A program made the position numbers and the translations under genes. A model generated the notes under the pieces. The model was not told the DNA's origin. It did no database searches and was given only the letters and a program-made list of their open reading frames with translations. A stretch of 64,000 bases of DNA from Leptolyngbya sp. SIO1E4 (lineage in GTDB: Bacteria; Cyanobacteriota; Cyanobacteriia; Phormidesmidales; Phormidesmidaceae). How positions within the stretch are numbered: position 1 is the stretch's first letter; the number at the start of each line of letters is the position of its first letter. Where the stretch lies: NCBI GenBank assembly GCA_010672825.2, contig JAAHFU020000003.1:62001-126000 (forward strand), read 5' to 3'. Positions 9,005-17,674 of this stretch are shown in pieces.

Positions 9005-12000
9005 ATGGATTCTCCTCGCCAACAGCTTTGCATTAACTTGATTCAACAACTGCTGACCTGTACCAGTTGGAACGAAGTAGACACAATTTTGCAGGCCAAT
9101 GCGGAACTAGTTGATGCCGATTTTGTGCACATGATGCTGACGTTGAGTGCCCAAGCCCAGACCGCTGGTGATATAGGGCCTGCTCAGTTTTTAGGCCAAC
9201 TGGCAATACAGATCGCGGAACCGTTGGGACTGGATCTGTGGGAAGAGGTGCTGCAGGCTGAACCAACTGAGGACAGTGCGCAGGACTTAACCCAGTTTTG
9301 GTTAGCGTTACTGCGAGCTGAGGTGGAAAGCGACGGCAATAAAGCAGCGGTGCATCAGGTGATGCAGCAAAATCTGGGCTTGATTACGCCAGCGCTCGGA
9401 CAAATCATTGCCCTGTGGACAGAGCAAGCCATTGCCCTGTGGACAGAGCAAGCTATTGAGCAACAACCAAAGCAGGCCGCAGAGATCGCCAGACTGGTAC
9501 AACATACCTGCATTAGTATTCAAGAATTCCCCGATGGGAAATATGCCGAGGTGTTAGCCATTGCGATTCAGGGCTATGAAGTGGTGGTGGCTTTGCAGGC
9601 CAACACCCCGGAGGAACGAGCAAGTACGCTTAATAGCCTTGGGGGTGCGGTGTGGACCCAAGCAGAATTAGGCATCGACCCGGTGGCTAACCTGGAGCGG
9701 GCGATTGTCGCCTATGAGGAATCGGCGCAGCTCAGTCGGCAGTTGGGGCTGGACCGCAACCTCTCTTCTACCCTGAATAACCAAGCCACTGCGCGGAAGA
9801 CCCAAGCGGAATTGGGCATCGACCCGGCGCACAACCTGGAGCGGGCGATCACCGCCTATGAGGAATCGGCGCAGCTCAGTCGGCAGTTGGGGCTGGACCG
9901 CGACCTCTCTTCTACCCTGATGAACCAAGCCACTGCGCGGAGTACCCAAGCGGAATTGGGCATCGACCCGGCGGCTAACCTGGAGCGGGCGATCACCGCC
10001 TATGAGGAATCGGCGCAGCTCATGCGGCAGTTGGGGCTGGACCGCAACCTCTCTTCTACCCTGATGAACCAAGCCAATGCGCGGAGTACCCAAGCCCAAT
10101 TGGGCATCGACCCGGCGCTCAACCTGGAGCGGGCGATTACCGCCTATGAGGAATCGGCGCAGCTCAGTCGGCAGTTGGGGCTGGACCGCGACCTCTCTTC
10201 TACCCTGATGAACCAAGCCACTGCGCGGAGTACCCAAGCGGAATTGGGCATCGACCCGGCGCTCAACCTGGAGCGGGCGATCACCGCCTATGAGGAATCG
10301 GCACAGCTCAGTCGGCAGTTGGGGCTTGACCGCGACCTCTCCAAAACCCTGATGGGCCAAGCTACTGCGCGGAGTGCCCAAGCGGAATTGGGCATCGACC
10401 CGGCGCGCAACCTGGAGCGGGCGATCATCGCCTATGAGGAATCGGCGCAGCTCATGCGGCAGTTGGGGCTTGACCGCAACCTCTCTTCTACCCTGATGGG
10501 CCAAGCCAATGCGCGGAGGATCCAAGCCCAATTGGGCATCGACCCGGCGCGCAACCTGGAGCGGGCGATCACCGACTATGAGGAATCGGCGCAGCTCAGT
10601 CGGCAGTTGGGGCTTGACCGCGACCTCTCCAAAACCCTGATGAGCCAAGCCACTGCGCGGCTGATCCAAGCGGAATTGGGCATCGACCCGGCGCTCAACC
10701 TGGAGCGGGCGATCACCGCCTATGAGGAATCGGCGCAGCTCAGTCGGCAGTTGGGCCTTGATCGCGACCTCTCCCGAACCCTGATTAACCAAGCCACTGC
10801 GCGGCAGACCCAAGCGGAATTGGGCATCGACCCGGCGCTCAACCTGGAGCGGGCGATTGTCGCCTATGAGGAATCGGCGCAGCTCAGTCGGCAGTTGGGG
10901 CTGGACCGCGACCTCTCTTCTACCCTGATGAACCAAGCCACTGCGCGGGGAACCCAAGCGGAATTGGGCATCGACCCAGCGGCTAACCTGGAGCGGGCGA
11001 TCACCGACTATGAGGAATCGGCGCAGCTCAGTCGGCAGTTGGGGCTGGACCGCAACCTCTCTTCTACCCTGATTAATCAAGCCAATGCGCGGAGGATCCA
11101 AGCCCAATTGGGCATTGACCCAGCGGCTAACCTGGAGCGGGCGATCACCGACTATGAGGAATCGGCGCAGCTCAGTCGGCAGTTGGGGCTGGACCGCGAC
11201 CTCTCCAAAACCCTGATGAACCAAGCCAATGCGCGGAGGATCCAAGCCCAATTGGGCATCGACCCCGCAGCTAACCTGGAGCGGGCGATTACCGACTATG
11301 AGGAATCGGCGCAGCTCAGTCGGCAGTTGGGGTTAACTCGTCACTTAGCCAAAACGTTGAGTAATTTTGGCTTTATCTATCAAGCCCAAGCCCACCTGAC
11401 GGGCAATCCCCCTACCCAAACCCAAACGGAAACGGTTCTGGCCAATGCCTATGACCAATTCCAAGCTGCCCTGGCACAGGTGGAGTCCTTACGAGGAGAG
11501 ATTGGAGCAGATAGCGAAGGCTATAAACGTAATTTCAACGAAGAGTGGAACCGAGTTTATCAGGGCATGGTGGGGGTGTGCCTGGAATTGGGCCTCGAGA
11601 CCGAAGCGATGGCCTATGCTGATCGCAGCAAAGCCCGCAACCTTACCGAACTCATCGCCACTCGCGAAATCTATCCCGGCGGTGTCGTTCCTGAAGATGA
11701 GCGCCAAGCACTACACCAGCTCAAACAGCAGATTGCCCAGGAGGAGCGCCGCCTGCAAGACGATCCTAATCCCGACCCCACTCAGCTCAACCAATGGCGA
11801 CAACAAAAACAAGCCCTTGAACCCTACCAACCGCTGAGCTTCGACAACATGCAAGCTCTGCTGGATGAAGACACTGCCATCCTGGAATGGTATCTCCTGC
11901 CGAATCAATTCCTCACCTTCACCCTCACGGCCCAATCCCTCGAGCTCCGGCCTTCTTCGGAGCAAGACCGCCAGAAGCTCATCGACTGGGCAAACGCCTA

Positions 12001-13105
12001 CCTGGATGACTATGACACTGACAAAGACCACTGGCGTGATCAGCCCCAACTGACCCAACGCCTTGCGGAGCTCTCCCAAATCCTTCATCTCGATGGAATT
12101 CTGGCCAAACTCCAGGAAATCCACCCCACCTGCCAAAAACTCATCCTCATCCCCCACCTGTTTCTGCACCTCTTCCCCCTCCATGCATTACCCACTGCGA
12201 ACGAGTCTGAAGATGGGGGGCAATTCCTCCAGGATCGCTTCTCTCAAGGCGTTGTCTATGCCCCCAACTGCCAAGTGCTGCAACAAGCCCAAATCCGCCG
12301 TCAGCAACACCAGGACTTTGACCGCCTCTTCGCCATCCAAAACCCCACCCAAGATCTGCAGTTCACCGACCTGGAAGTCGAAACGATCCAAACCCGGTTT
12401 GATCTTGAACATGTCCACGTTTACAAACACGGCCAGGCCGACAAAGCCACCATCGTCCGGCCCAACCTAGCGAACCCCACCTACCTCAACACCCAAGCGG
12501 AACTACAAGCCGCCCATTGCGCCCATTTCTCCTGCCACGGCTACTTTAATTTTGAGAATGCCTTGAAATCGGCACTGATTCTGGCCAACAGCGAATTCAT
12601 CCCGCCGCCGCCCAGTGATGACCGCCGCCGATATTTGTCGCTGAAAAACAACAAACTACTGGATTTACAGCAATGCCTCACCCTGGAAGACATCCTGCGC
12701 CTGGATTTGCACCACTGTCGCCTGGTTACCCTCTCCGCCTGCGAAACTGGCCTCACCGACTTTACCTCCACCAGTGATGAATATATCGGCCTGCCCAGCG
12801 GCTTCATTCTAGCCGGTGCCTCCAACGTGGTCAGCACGCTCTGGACCGTCAACGACCTCTCCACCGCCCTCTTCATGATTCACTTTTATCAACTTGTTCA
12901 ACCGGGCCAAGCCATTCCCCTGGCGCTGAGACGGACCCAGCGCTGGCTACGGGAGAGCACCGTGGAAACGTTCAAAATCTGGTCAGCCAACATTTCGGAA
13001 CCGCTCAAACAAGCAGTCGATCAACACTTCGAGTGCTATGACCCGGGAGAAACTCCCTTTGTTTCGCCCTATTACTGGGCAGCCTTTTGTGTGATCGGGG
13101 CTTAA
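9005..13105 (+). CDS. CHAT-domain caspase-like protease with TPR repeats, copy 2
   Basis: Protein of 1366 residues starting at ATG 9005 (MDSPRQQLCINLIQQLLTC). N-terminal domain about 210 residues, nearly the same as copy 1 but with a small internal duplication (IALWTEQAIALWTEQAI, 9405-9450). Then twelve 48-residue repeats (ERAITAYEESAQLSRQLGLD, LSSTLMNQATARSTQAELGI), about residues 205-780. The C-terminal CHAT domain keeps His1178 (HFSCHGYF) and Cys1246 (LSACETG), so both copies should be active proteases. The CHAT part is much closer between copies than the repeats, which use a different consensus (AYEESAQLSRQ against FTEAADISRR). That suggests shared output with separate sensed partners. 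No signal peptide. Confidence 0.9.
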   Translation: MDSPRQQLCINLIQQLLTCTSWNEVDTILQANAELVDADFVHMMLTLSAQAQTAGDIGPAQFLGQLAIQIAEPLGLDLWEEVLQAEPTEDSAQDLTQFWLALLRAEVESDGNKAAVHQVMQQNLGLITPALGQIIALWTEQAIALWTEQAIEQQPKQAAEIARLVQHTCISIQEFPDGKYAEVLAIAIQGYEVVVALQANTPEERASTLNSLGGAVWTQAELGIDPVANLERAIVAYEESAQLSRQLGLDRNLSSTLNNQATARKTQAELGIDPAHNLERAITAYEESAQLSRQLGLDRDLSSTLMNQATARSTQAELGIDPAANLERAITAYEESAQLMRQLGLDRNLSSTLMNQANARSTQAQLGIDPALNLERAITAYEESAQLSRQLGLDRDLSSTLMNQATARSTQAELGIDPALNLERAITAYEESAQLSRQLGLDRDLSKTLMGQATARSAQAELGIDPARNLERAIIAYEESAQLMRQLGLDRNLSSTLMGQANARRIQAQLGIDPARNLERAITDYEESAQLSRQLGLDRDLSKTLMSQATARLIQAELGIDPALNLERAITAYEESAQLSRQLGLDRDLSRTLINQATARQTQAELGIDPALNLERAIVAYEESAQLSRQLGLDRDLSSTLMNQATARGTQAELGIDPAANLERAITDYEESAQLSRQLGLDRNLSSTLINQANARRIQAQLGIDPAANLERAITDYEESAQLSRQLGLDRDLSKTLMNQANARRIQAQLGIDPAANLERAITDYEESAQLSRQLGLTRHLAKTLSNFGFIYQAQAHLTGNPPTQTQTETVLANAYDQFQAALAQVESLRGEIGADSEGYKRNFNEEWNRVYQGMVGVCLELGLETEAMAYADRSKARNLTELIATREIYPGGVVPEDERQALHQLKQQIAQEERRLQDDPNPDPTQLNQWRQQKQALEPYQPLSFDNMQALLDEDTAILEWYLLPNQFLTFTLTAQSLELRPSSEQDRQKLIDWANAYLDDYDTDKDHWRDQPQLTQRLAELSQILHLDGILAKLQEIHPTCQKLILIPHLFLHLFPLHALPTANESEDGGQFLQDRFSQGVVYAPNCQVLQQAQIRRQQHQDFDRLFAIQNPTQDLQFTDLEVETIQTRFDLEHVHVYKHGQADKATIVRPNLANPTYLNTQAELQAAHCAHFSCHGYFNFENALKSALILANSEFIPPPPSDDRRRYLSLKNNKLLDLQQCLTLEDILRLDLHHCRLVTLSACETGLTDFTSTSDEYIGLPSGFILAGASNVVSTLWTVNDLSTALFMIHFYQLVQPGQAIPLALRRTQRWLRESTVETFKIWSANISEPLKQAVDQHFECYDPGETPFVSPYYWAAFCVIGA
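9606..11340 (+). repeat. Tandem 144-bp coding repeats, copy-2 CHAT gene
   Basis: Twelve consecutive 144-bp units encode the 48-residue TPR-like repeat. DNA identity between units is very high (GGCATCGACCCGGCG, CTGGAGCGGGCGAT and GGAATCGGCGCAGCTCAGTC recur almost unchanged). Positions varying between units are few and clustered (STLMN/KTLMG/RTLIN; SQ/MR before QLGLD), as expected for a recently homogenised array that can vary in number between strains. Confidence 0.95.
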
Positions 13106-13224
13106 AACGGTGTGCCACCACAGCCAAGCCGGTTTTGCCGCTAGACAAACCCACTCACTGGGATGGCAACTACGCTCATAATGCGGATGAAATCTATTAC
13201 ATTTGACCGGTTGACTATAGAGCA

Positions 13225-13370
13225 GCTGGTCATGCTTTGAAAACCTTCCCCGACGAAGCTTCGAGGCTCTCCAAAAAATGCTGAACTAAAATCTGTGCTA
13301 CTTTTCTGCGTGATTTCGCGTAGAAATGAGGACAAATGAGTAGTGCTCAGCAGGCTGCCCTCACGGAATA
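13225..13370. repeat. Repeat copy R2 (matches R1 around the IS256)
   Basis: This segment is the uninterrupted counterpart of the flanks at about 75-118 and 1450-1530. It contains TGAACTAAAATCTGTGC, GCGTGATTTCGCGTAG and a 15-codon open frame from about 13336 (MSSAQQAALTEYLGL, stop). The short frame suggests the beginning of a vanished transposase gene. R1 and R2 lie on either side of the duplicated CHAT block. Confidence 0.5.
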
Positions 13371-13410
13371 CCTTGGCCTATAAAGCTCCCCTTTGAAGTA
13401 TTCTTATTCC

Positions 13411-13795
13411 TTACCTTTCTACCTCTGCCATCGTTTTAAGGTTTCGTAGCGTACCTCTTGCCTTGTTCATCATTTGCGCAAGGCAAGCCATATCTTGAGC
13501 CATCGCAACTGAGGCTTTATTGGATAGTTCAGATCCCTTAACAGTGTCTCGGGCTACTTCCGTAATGCGTCTCAAGTAAGCATCCGATTTACCCAGTCGT
13601 TTTGCCGTCAAGTGCCACTGCCAAAGCTGATTCATCTCGGCATTATGAGCGTAGGGAGGTGAGTTTTCGGAGCTCTCAGAGTGCATCAACCGTTCATTCC
13701 AGTCTTTCCCATGCTTGGGCATTAATCGTTCTACCCCTGGCACCTGCTCTGCGATGCGCCAAGCCATCAACGTACCCGCTTGATCAGTGCTGCAA
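13411..13795 (-). pseudogene. DUF3991/Toprim gene, C-terminal piece cut off by IS21
   Basis: Minus-strand frame from the IS21 insertion point reads STDQAGTLMAWRIAEQVPG, then VERLMPKHGKDWNERL and a helical tail ending EVER. This is the last part of a Toprim fold followed by the GKDWNERL signature common to DUF3991/Toprim plasmid proteins. Removing the IS and one copy of the 5-bp duplication joins it in frame to FAAFDAD at 16487, giving FAAFDADCSTDQAGTLMAWR. No start of its own is convincing (a TTG at 13770 is the only candidate), so it is a gene remnant. Confidence 0.85.
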
Positions 13796-13868
13796 AAACC
13801 TGACTTCGGCAGGGGAGTGACACTTCACTTCGGCAGGCTTGGAAGGAGCGCGAAGCGAGCGGTATGAA

Positions 13869-14678
13869 TTAGCTTTTAGCATCGCGGTTCTCGGATGAGG
13901 TGTCAAGCGATGCTGAAGGGGTGGGGAGGTCGCTTGCCGTATTGGCCTTAAGCGGACTGGTGAGCTTCCGCATCGATTCCCCCTTGAGCGCCACGCGAAT
14001 GGCATCGTGGACAATGCGGTCAAGAATGGCATCGGCTAAGGTGGCATCTTGGATTTGGGGATGCCAGGATTCGATAGGGAGTTGTGTGACAAAGAGGCAG
14101 GATTTGCGACGATAACGGTCATCAATGAGGTCCAGTGCAAGGCGGGCATCCGGCACCGATAAGGGGTCGCGTAACCACTCATCCCAGATCAAGAGGTCAA
14201 AGGTCACCAGTTGTTTCCGCAGTTTCGGGAAGGAGCCATCGGCTTGGGCGCGTTTCAGAGCGGCTAATAATGCGTGGGTTTTGCCATAGCGGACGGTATG
14301 TCCCAGCCGACACAAGTGTTGAGCCAGCACCGAGGCGAGAAAGGTTTTGCCAATGCCGGTGGGGCCCACCAGCAGTAATTGGAGTGACTCTCTAAGCCAC
14401 TGACCCTGAGCGAGCTGGAGCCAGCGAGTTTTGCTCAAGCCGCGAGCGGTCGTGTAGTCGATGGACTCCAGCGAGACCTCGGTGAGCGGTAACTGAGCTT
14501 GCTTGAGGCGGCGCTGTTGGCGCAGGTGCTGACGTCGCAGGTGTTCGCGCTCGACTAATAAGGCCAAGCGTTCATCAAAGGCGAGGTCTTGATAAGTGGG
14601 AGACGCTTGCTGCTCGCGCCAAGCATCGAGCATGCCCCAAAGCTTGAGAGCTTGCAGTTGTTCAAGGGTGGCGTTCAT
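13869..14678 (-). CDS. istB: IS21 helper ATPase IstB
   Basis: About 269 residues from ATG 14678 (MNATLEQLQALKLWGMLDAW); a longer in-frame start would overlap the istA end and is less typical. AAA+ DnaA-like ATPase that assembles on target DNA and regulates the IstA transposase. Visible motifs: Walker A GPTGIGKTFLA, Walker B-like TFDLLIWDEWLRDPL and the IstB-type N-terminus with RREHLRRQHLRQQRR. The usual order istA then istB on one strand is kept, about 45 bp apart. Length matches the family. The C-terminal 30 residues (after MRKLTSPLKA) look less conserved. Confidence 0.93.
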   Translation of the reverse strand: MNATLEQLQALKLWGMLDAWREQQASPTYQDLAFDERLALLVEREHLRRQHLRQQRRLKQAQLPLTEVSLESIDYTTARGLSKTRWLQLAQGQWLRESLQLLLVGPTGIGKTFLASVLAQHLCRLGHTVRYGKTHALLAALKRAQADGSFPKLRKQLVTFDLLIWDEWLRDPLSVPDARLALDLIDDRYRRKSCLFVTQLPIESWHPQIQDATLADAILDRIVHDAIRVALKGESMRKLTSPLKANTASDLPTPSASLDTSSENRDAKS

Positions 14679-14723
14679 GATGACAAATGGATAACGGTGC
14701 AATGAGTGCTGTGGGCTGGGCAA

Positions 14724-16319
14724 CTAGCGGTAGTAAGCTGGGCCTCGAACATTCTCGTGGAGCGGAATCGGAGCGACTGCCATCGGGCTTTGAGCGGTGG
14801 CCTGTTCCAGGCGATTTTCTAACACAGAGCGCACTCGTTTGAGTCCGACGAGGGCGAACTGATTGGCATAGGCACAGGCCGCTTCTAACCGCCAATGGCC
14901 ATAGGATTGGGCTAACCGTTGCAGTCCTTTGAGGGTGCGAAAGGCTTGCTCCTCATGCTCCTTAAGGGCAAAAATGGCTTCCACTTGAGCCACCGTCTGT
15001 GGGCCAATGTGGGCGGCCCAGGTGAGGAAGGTTTGCTTTGACTGTCGTTTGTAGGCCCAATGTTCCGGCGGCATGTGTTCTGCTTGCGTGGTATGGCGAT
15101 AGGGCGCTTTCGAGCGTTGATGACAAGCGACCCGCTGCCCTTCATAGAAAATTTCGACCTGGTGCTCGGAGAATTTGACTTGGACTGGCCGTTGCACGAG
15201 CCAGTAGGGCAGGGAATAGTAATGTTTCTCCACCTCAATGTGATAGTCCAGGTTGACTTTGGCGGTTTTCCATTGGGCAAAGACAAAGCTCGTCGGCGGT
15301 AAAGGCCTCAGGGCCGCCTGTTCAATCCGCTCAAACAATGTCTGGCGGGACATCCCATAGCCTTTCATTGTCCTCTGGTTGAGGCGCTCTAAGCGTGCTC
15401 GAATCGCCTCATTGAGGGCCGTAAAACTCCGGAAGACTTGATGCCGCAGCGGGGCCAGCACCTGTCGTTCGACTTCCTGCACCGCCTTTTCCACTTTCGC
15501 CTTGTCTTGCGGATGCTTCGGTCGTGCCGGAATAATGGCGAGACCATAGTGCTGCGCAAACTCTTGATAGCTCCGATTAATGCCAGGTTCATAACGACAG
15601 GGAGCCGTGACACCAGACTTGAGGTTGTCGGGCACAATCACCTGCGGCACACCGCCGAAAAAACGGAGCGCTCGGCAATGCGACCCAATCCAGTGGGGTA
15701 AAGCTTGCGAGGGTGTCGCTTCGGCAAAGGTGTAATTACTCGCCCCTAAGCAGGCGACAAAGATTTGAGCCGTCACCGTTTGGTCCAATATCGGATCATA
15801 GATCGGCAGCGTCAGACCGCAATAATCGACAAACAGCTTCTCCCCGGCTTTATGCTCCTGGCGCATCGATAAGTTCTGACGACCTTTCCAACGCCGATAA
15901 CGCCGACAGAAGCCGCCATAGCTGCAATTCCACTGCCCGGTGTCCAAGCCTTCTTGCCACAGCAAAGCCAGGGTGACACCTTTGCGTTTGAGTTCTCGCT
16001 GAATATATTCAAAATCAATGGCTTCCTGCACCGGACGAGGCTGACGGTGTCCCTTGCCCAACAGGGCGCGGGCTTCGCCATCCGTTAATGGACTCAAATC
16101 GTCGTAGCTGAGTCCTTTCGCGCTCGCCCGGCGCACATAGTCCTGCACCGTTGAGCGAGCGACAGCGCAACTGCGGGCAATTTGACACTGGCTATAGCCC
16201 AAACCATGCAACCGCAGAATCTCGCGGAATTTTTCCATCGCTAATAGACCTCCTTGACGGGATTGACTCATCACTCTCCACCGCTGAGAAATCTCACGCA
16301 GTGTAGAGGCGATCTTCAT
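14724..16319 (-). CDS. istA: IS21 transposase IstA
   Basis: 531 residues, the usual size or slightly long; an internal start near MEKFREILRLHGLGYSQCQI (residue 28) would also fit. N-terminal helix-turn-helix (SQCQIARSCAVARSTVQDYV), then a DDE integrase core with D in KLFVDYCGLTLPI, D in VIVPDNLKSGV and E in KAKVEKAVQEVERQVL. A C-terminal beta-rich DNA-binding region follows (HYIEVEKHYYSLP-type, here DYHIEVEKHYYSLPYWL). It catalyses strand transfer at the terminal repeats found on both element ends. No frameshift or stop seen. Confidence 0.93.
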   Translation of the reverse strand: MKIASTLREISQRWRVMSQSRQGGLLAMEKFREILRLHGLGYSQCQIARSCAVARSTVQDYVRRASAKGLSYDDLSPLTDGEARALLGKGHRQPRPVQEAIDFEYIQRELKRKGVTLALLWQEGLDTGQWNCSYGGFCRRYRRWKGRQNLSMRQEHKAGEKLFVDYCGLTLPIYDPILDQTVTAQIFVACLGASNYTFAEATPSQALPHWIGSHCRALRFFGGVPQVIVPDNLKSGVTAPCRYEPGINRSYQEFAQHYGLAIIPARPKHPQDKAKVEKAVQEVERQVLAPLRHQVFRSFTALNEAIRARLERLNQRTMKGYGMSRQTLFERIEQAALRPLPPTSFVFAQWKTAKVNLDYHIEVEKHYYSLPYWLVQRPVQVKFSEHQVEIFYEGQRVACHQRSKAPYRHTTQAEHMPPEHWAYKRQSKQTFLTWAAHIGPQTVAQVEAIFALKEHEEQAFRTLKGLQRLAQSYGHWRLEAACAYANQFALVGLKRVRSVLENRLEQATAQSPMAVAPIPLHENVRGPAYYR

Positions 16320-16345
16320 CCCGCTCGCCTAGCGACTCGTCACCT

Positions 16346-16481
16346 GCCGAAGTTAAGTGTCATTCACCTGCCGAAGCACGTCATTCAAATGCCGAGGTTA
16401 ACTGTCACTCCCCTGCCGAGGAAAGGTGTCATTTAACCGCCGAAGAAAGGTGTCATTTGCCCGCCGAAGTAGGCGTGATTT
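16346..16481. repeat. IS21 multiple terminal repeats, right end
   Basis: Six copies of GCCGA[AG]G start at 16346, 16370, 16391, 16415, 16439 and 16463, each followed about 12 bp later by GTCA or GTGA. Spacing is 24 bp, once 21 bp, close to two helical turns. The left end has two inverted copies (13804, 13828). These are probably transposase-binding sites, as known for IS21 members with multiple terminal repeats. Confidence 0.8.
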
Positions 16482-17295
16482 TGCAATCAGCATCAAAAGC
16501 TGCGAATACTCGTCCACTATCTTGAATGACAGATTTCAATGCTTCAATCGGCACTCCACCAGAACCGTCTGTAGACAGATAAATGGTTACCCCTGGCTGA
16601 GCCTGTTTTCCTCTATTCAACACCGCCAGCGACATCGCATCAATCGGCGATTCCGTCAGCAGCACCCGCTGCACCGGACCGCTGCCCGCCCCCAGCCAAA
16701 ACCACCCCTGATCTCTCACCGACCCTGGAGCCAACCCGTGATAGTGATTGTCCTCGCCCCAAGTGCCTCGTAAACTGGCTCCGGTCACGTCTCCTCTTAT
16801 CCAGGTATTCTCCTTTAGGCCATGCCGCATAAACACCGCATTTTGGTGCTCATCGGCATAGACCAAACCCCGCTCATGCAGCCGATCCACCAAGATTTCT
16901 GGGAGCTTGCGAGTCTCTATGAGATATTCCCGAACCGCATCCCACCTGTGCTCATTAGCGGCTGGCATTTCGAGCGAACGCGGCTCTCGCTCTTCAGAGG
17001 GCTGATATGTACTGACATGGGCTGGACGATGCGAAAGGTCTTGTCCCGATAGCTACTCCACGGCGGCTTTGAAGTCGACCTCTTGAACATGCATCACCAG
17101 ATCGATCGCGCCCCGACCACCCTGGTCCGCTAACCAGTCCATAAATATAGGGCCACTGACACTGATGATGTGGTCCCCATTGCGCCACTTGTGTTTGTCG
17201 TAGCGATCGAGTTCCAGTCCCAGATTGGCCGCGACGATTTCCAAGTCAATGCCGCGCACATCATCGGCAACGTCTTGAAGAGAGGGCTGCGGCAA
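16482..17295 (-). pseudogene. CHC2/DUF3991/Toprim gene, N-terminal part with amber stop
   Basis: A single frame runs from ATG 17295 (MPQPSLQDVADDVRGIDLEI) to the IS21 insertion point, broken only by TAG at 17053-17055, where the family has tryptophan (FKAAVE-stop-LSGQDL for FKxAVEWLSG). N-terminal zinc-finger-like primase region (HKWRNGDHIISVSGPIFMDW, GGRGAIDLVMHV), then DUF3991 (LIETRKLPEILVDRLHERGLV, AVFMRHGL) and Toprim (LLTESPIDAMSLAVL, VFAAFDAD). Such proteins are carried by plasmids and ICEs and are thought to act in DNA processing. Double inactivation (amber plus IS21) shows that the gene is dispensable here. Confidence 0.88.
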
Positions 17296-17674
17296 TGGCT
17301 GCTGAGACGGTATCCTCGCTATTTAGAGTTCCTCACTGCGGCCTGGCCCCGGCAGAAGGCCGGTTCATTGCCCGCGACCAGAGAATTGAACCTCATTAAG
17401 AAAAGCTCTGACCGTTAATAGCCAGAGCCTCCTGGTGCAGATGATTGACGCTCACACGGAGTTCAGCACCAAGCTTCAATAAAGCCCCCTCAACGTGAGT
17501 AACATCGAGGGGGCAGGGAGTGGAATGTATTTGGGGCGTCGTTGGCAGAACGTTTAGGCAGTGGTGACAGGAGCGATCTCGTCTTTATCTAGTTCTCACG
17601 ACATCCAAGTTCTCACGACGCAGTTGGTGATAAGTGAAATTAGAGTGTACAGACAGAGCGATGACCCACTCAAA
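17296..17674. other. Gap between Toprim pseudogene and pst operon
   Basis: Non-coding as far as I can see. It contains the hairpin listed at 17478-17514 and a short direct repeat GTTCTCACGAC (17591 and 17609). A frame at 17170-17418 is a shadow of the pseudogene. Confidence 0.5.
17478..17514 (-). terminator. Rho-independent terminator, likely of pstSCAB
   Basis: On the minus strand an 8-bp stem GCCCCCTC/GAGGGGGC with a 15-nt loop is followed by TTTATT. It lies about 160 nt downstream of the pstB stop, in the right orientation to end the pst transcript. Confidence 0.7.

Larger units (their letters stand above)
8895..13165 (+). repeat. Duplicated CHAT unit, copy 2
   Basis: Second copy of the segment described at 2765-6880, with matching leader and trailer around the CHAT gene. 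After the shared trailer (to about 13165) it runs into repeat R2 (13225-13370) instead of the two coupled genes that follow copy 1. Confidence 0.8.
13796..16481 (-). mobile_element. IS21-family insertion sequence with 5-bp target duplication
   Basis: About 2.69 kb with istA (14724-16319) and istB (13869-14678). TGCAA lies directly outside both ends (13791-13795 and 16482-16486). Deleting the element with one TGCAA restores the reading frame of the host DUF3991/Toprim gene exactly. Ends are inverted (left CCTGACTTCGGCAGGGGAGTG; right, reversed, GCCTACTTCGGCGGGCAAATG) and carry further internal copies of the same motif. Both genes look intact, so the element may be active and the insertion recent. 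Confidence 0.95.

Noticed and set aside
9668-11251. A 527-codon minus-strand open frame opposite the copy-2 CHAT repeats
   Set aside because: It only mirrors the 144-bp repeats; the plus strand encodes a coherent protein with catalytic residues.
17053-17055. TGG to TAG change, also seen at 21846-21848, as possible amber recoding
   Set aside because: Both cases are in decayed mobile genes, and intact genes here (for example parA and pstA) use TAG as a normal stop.
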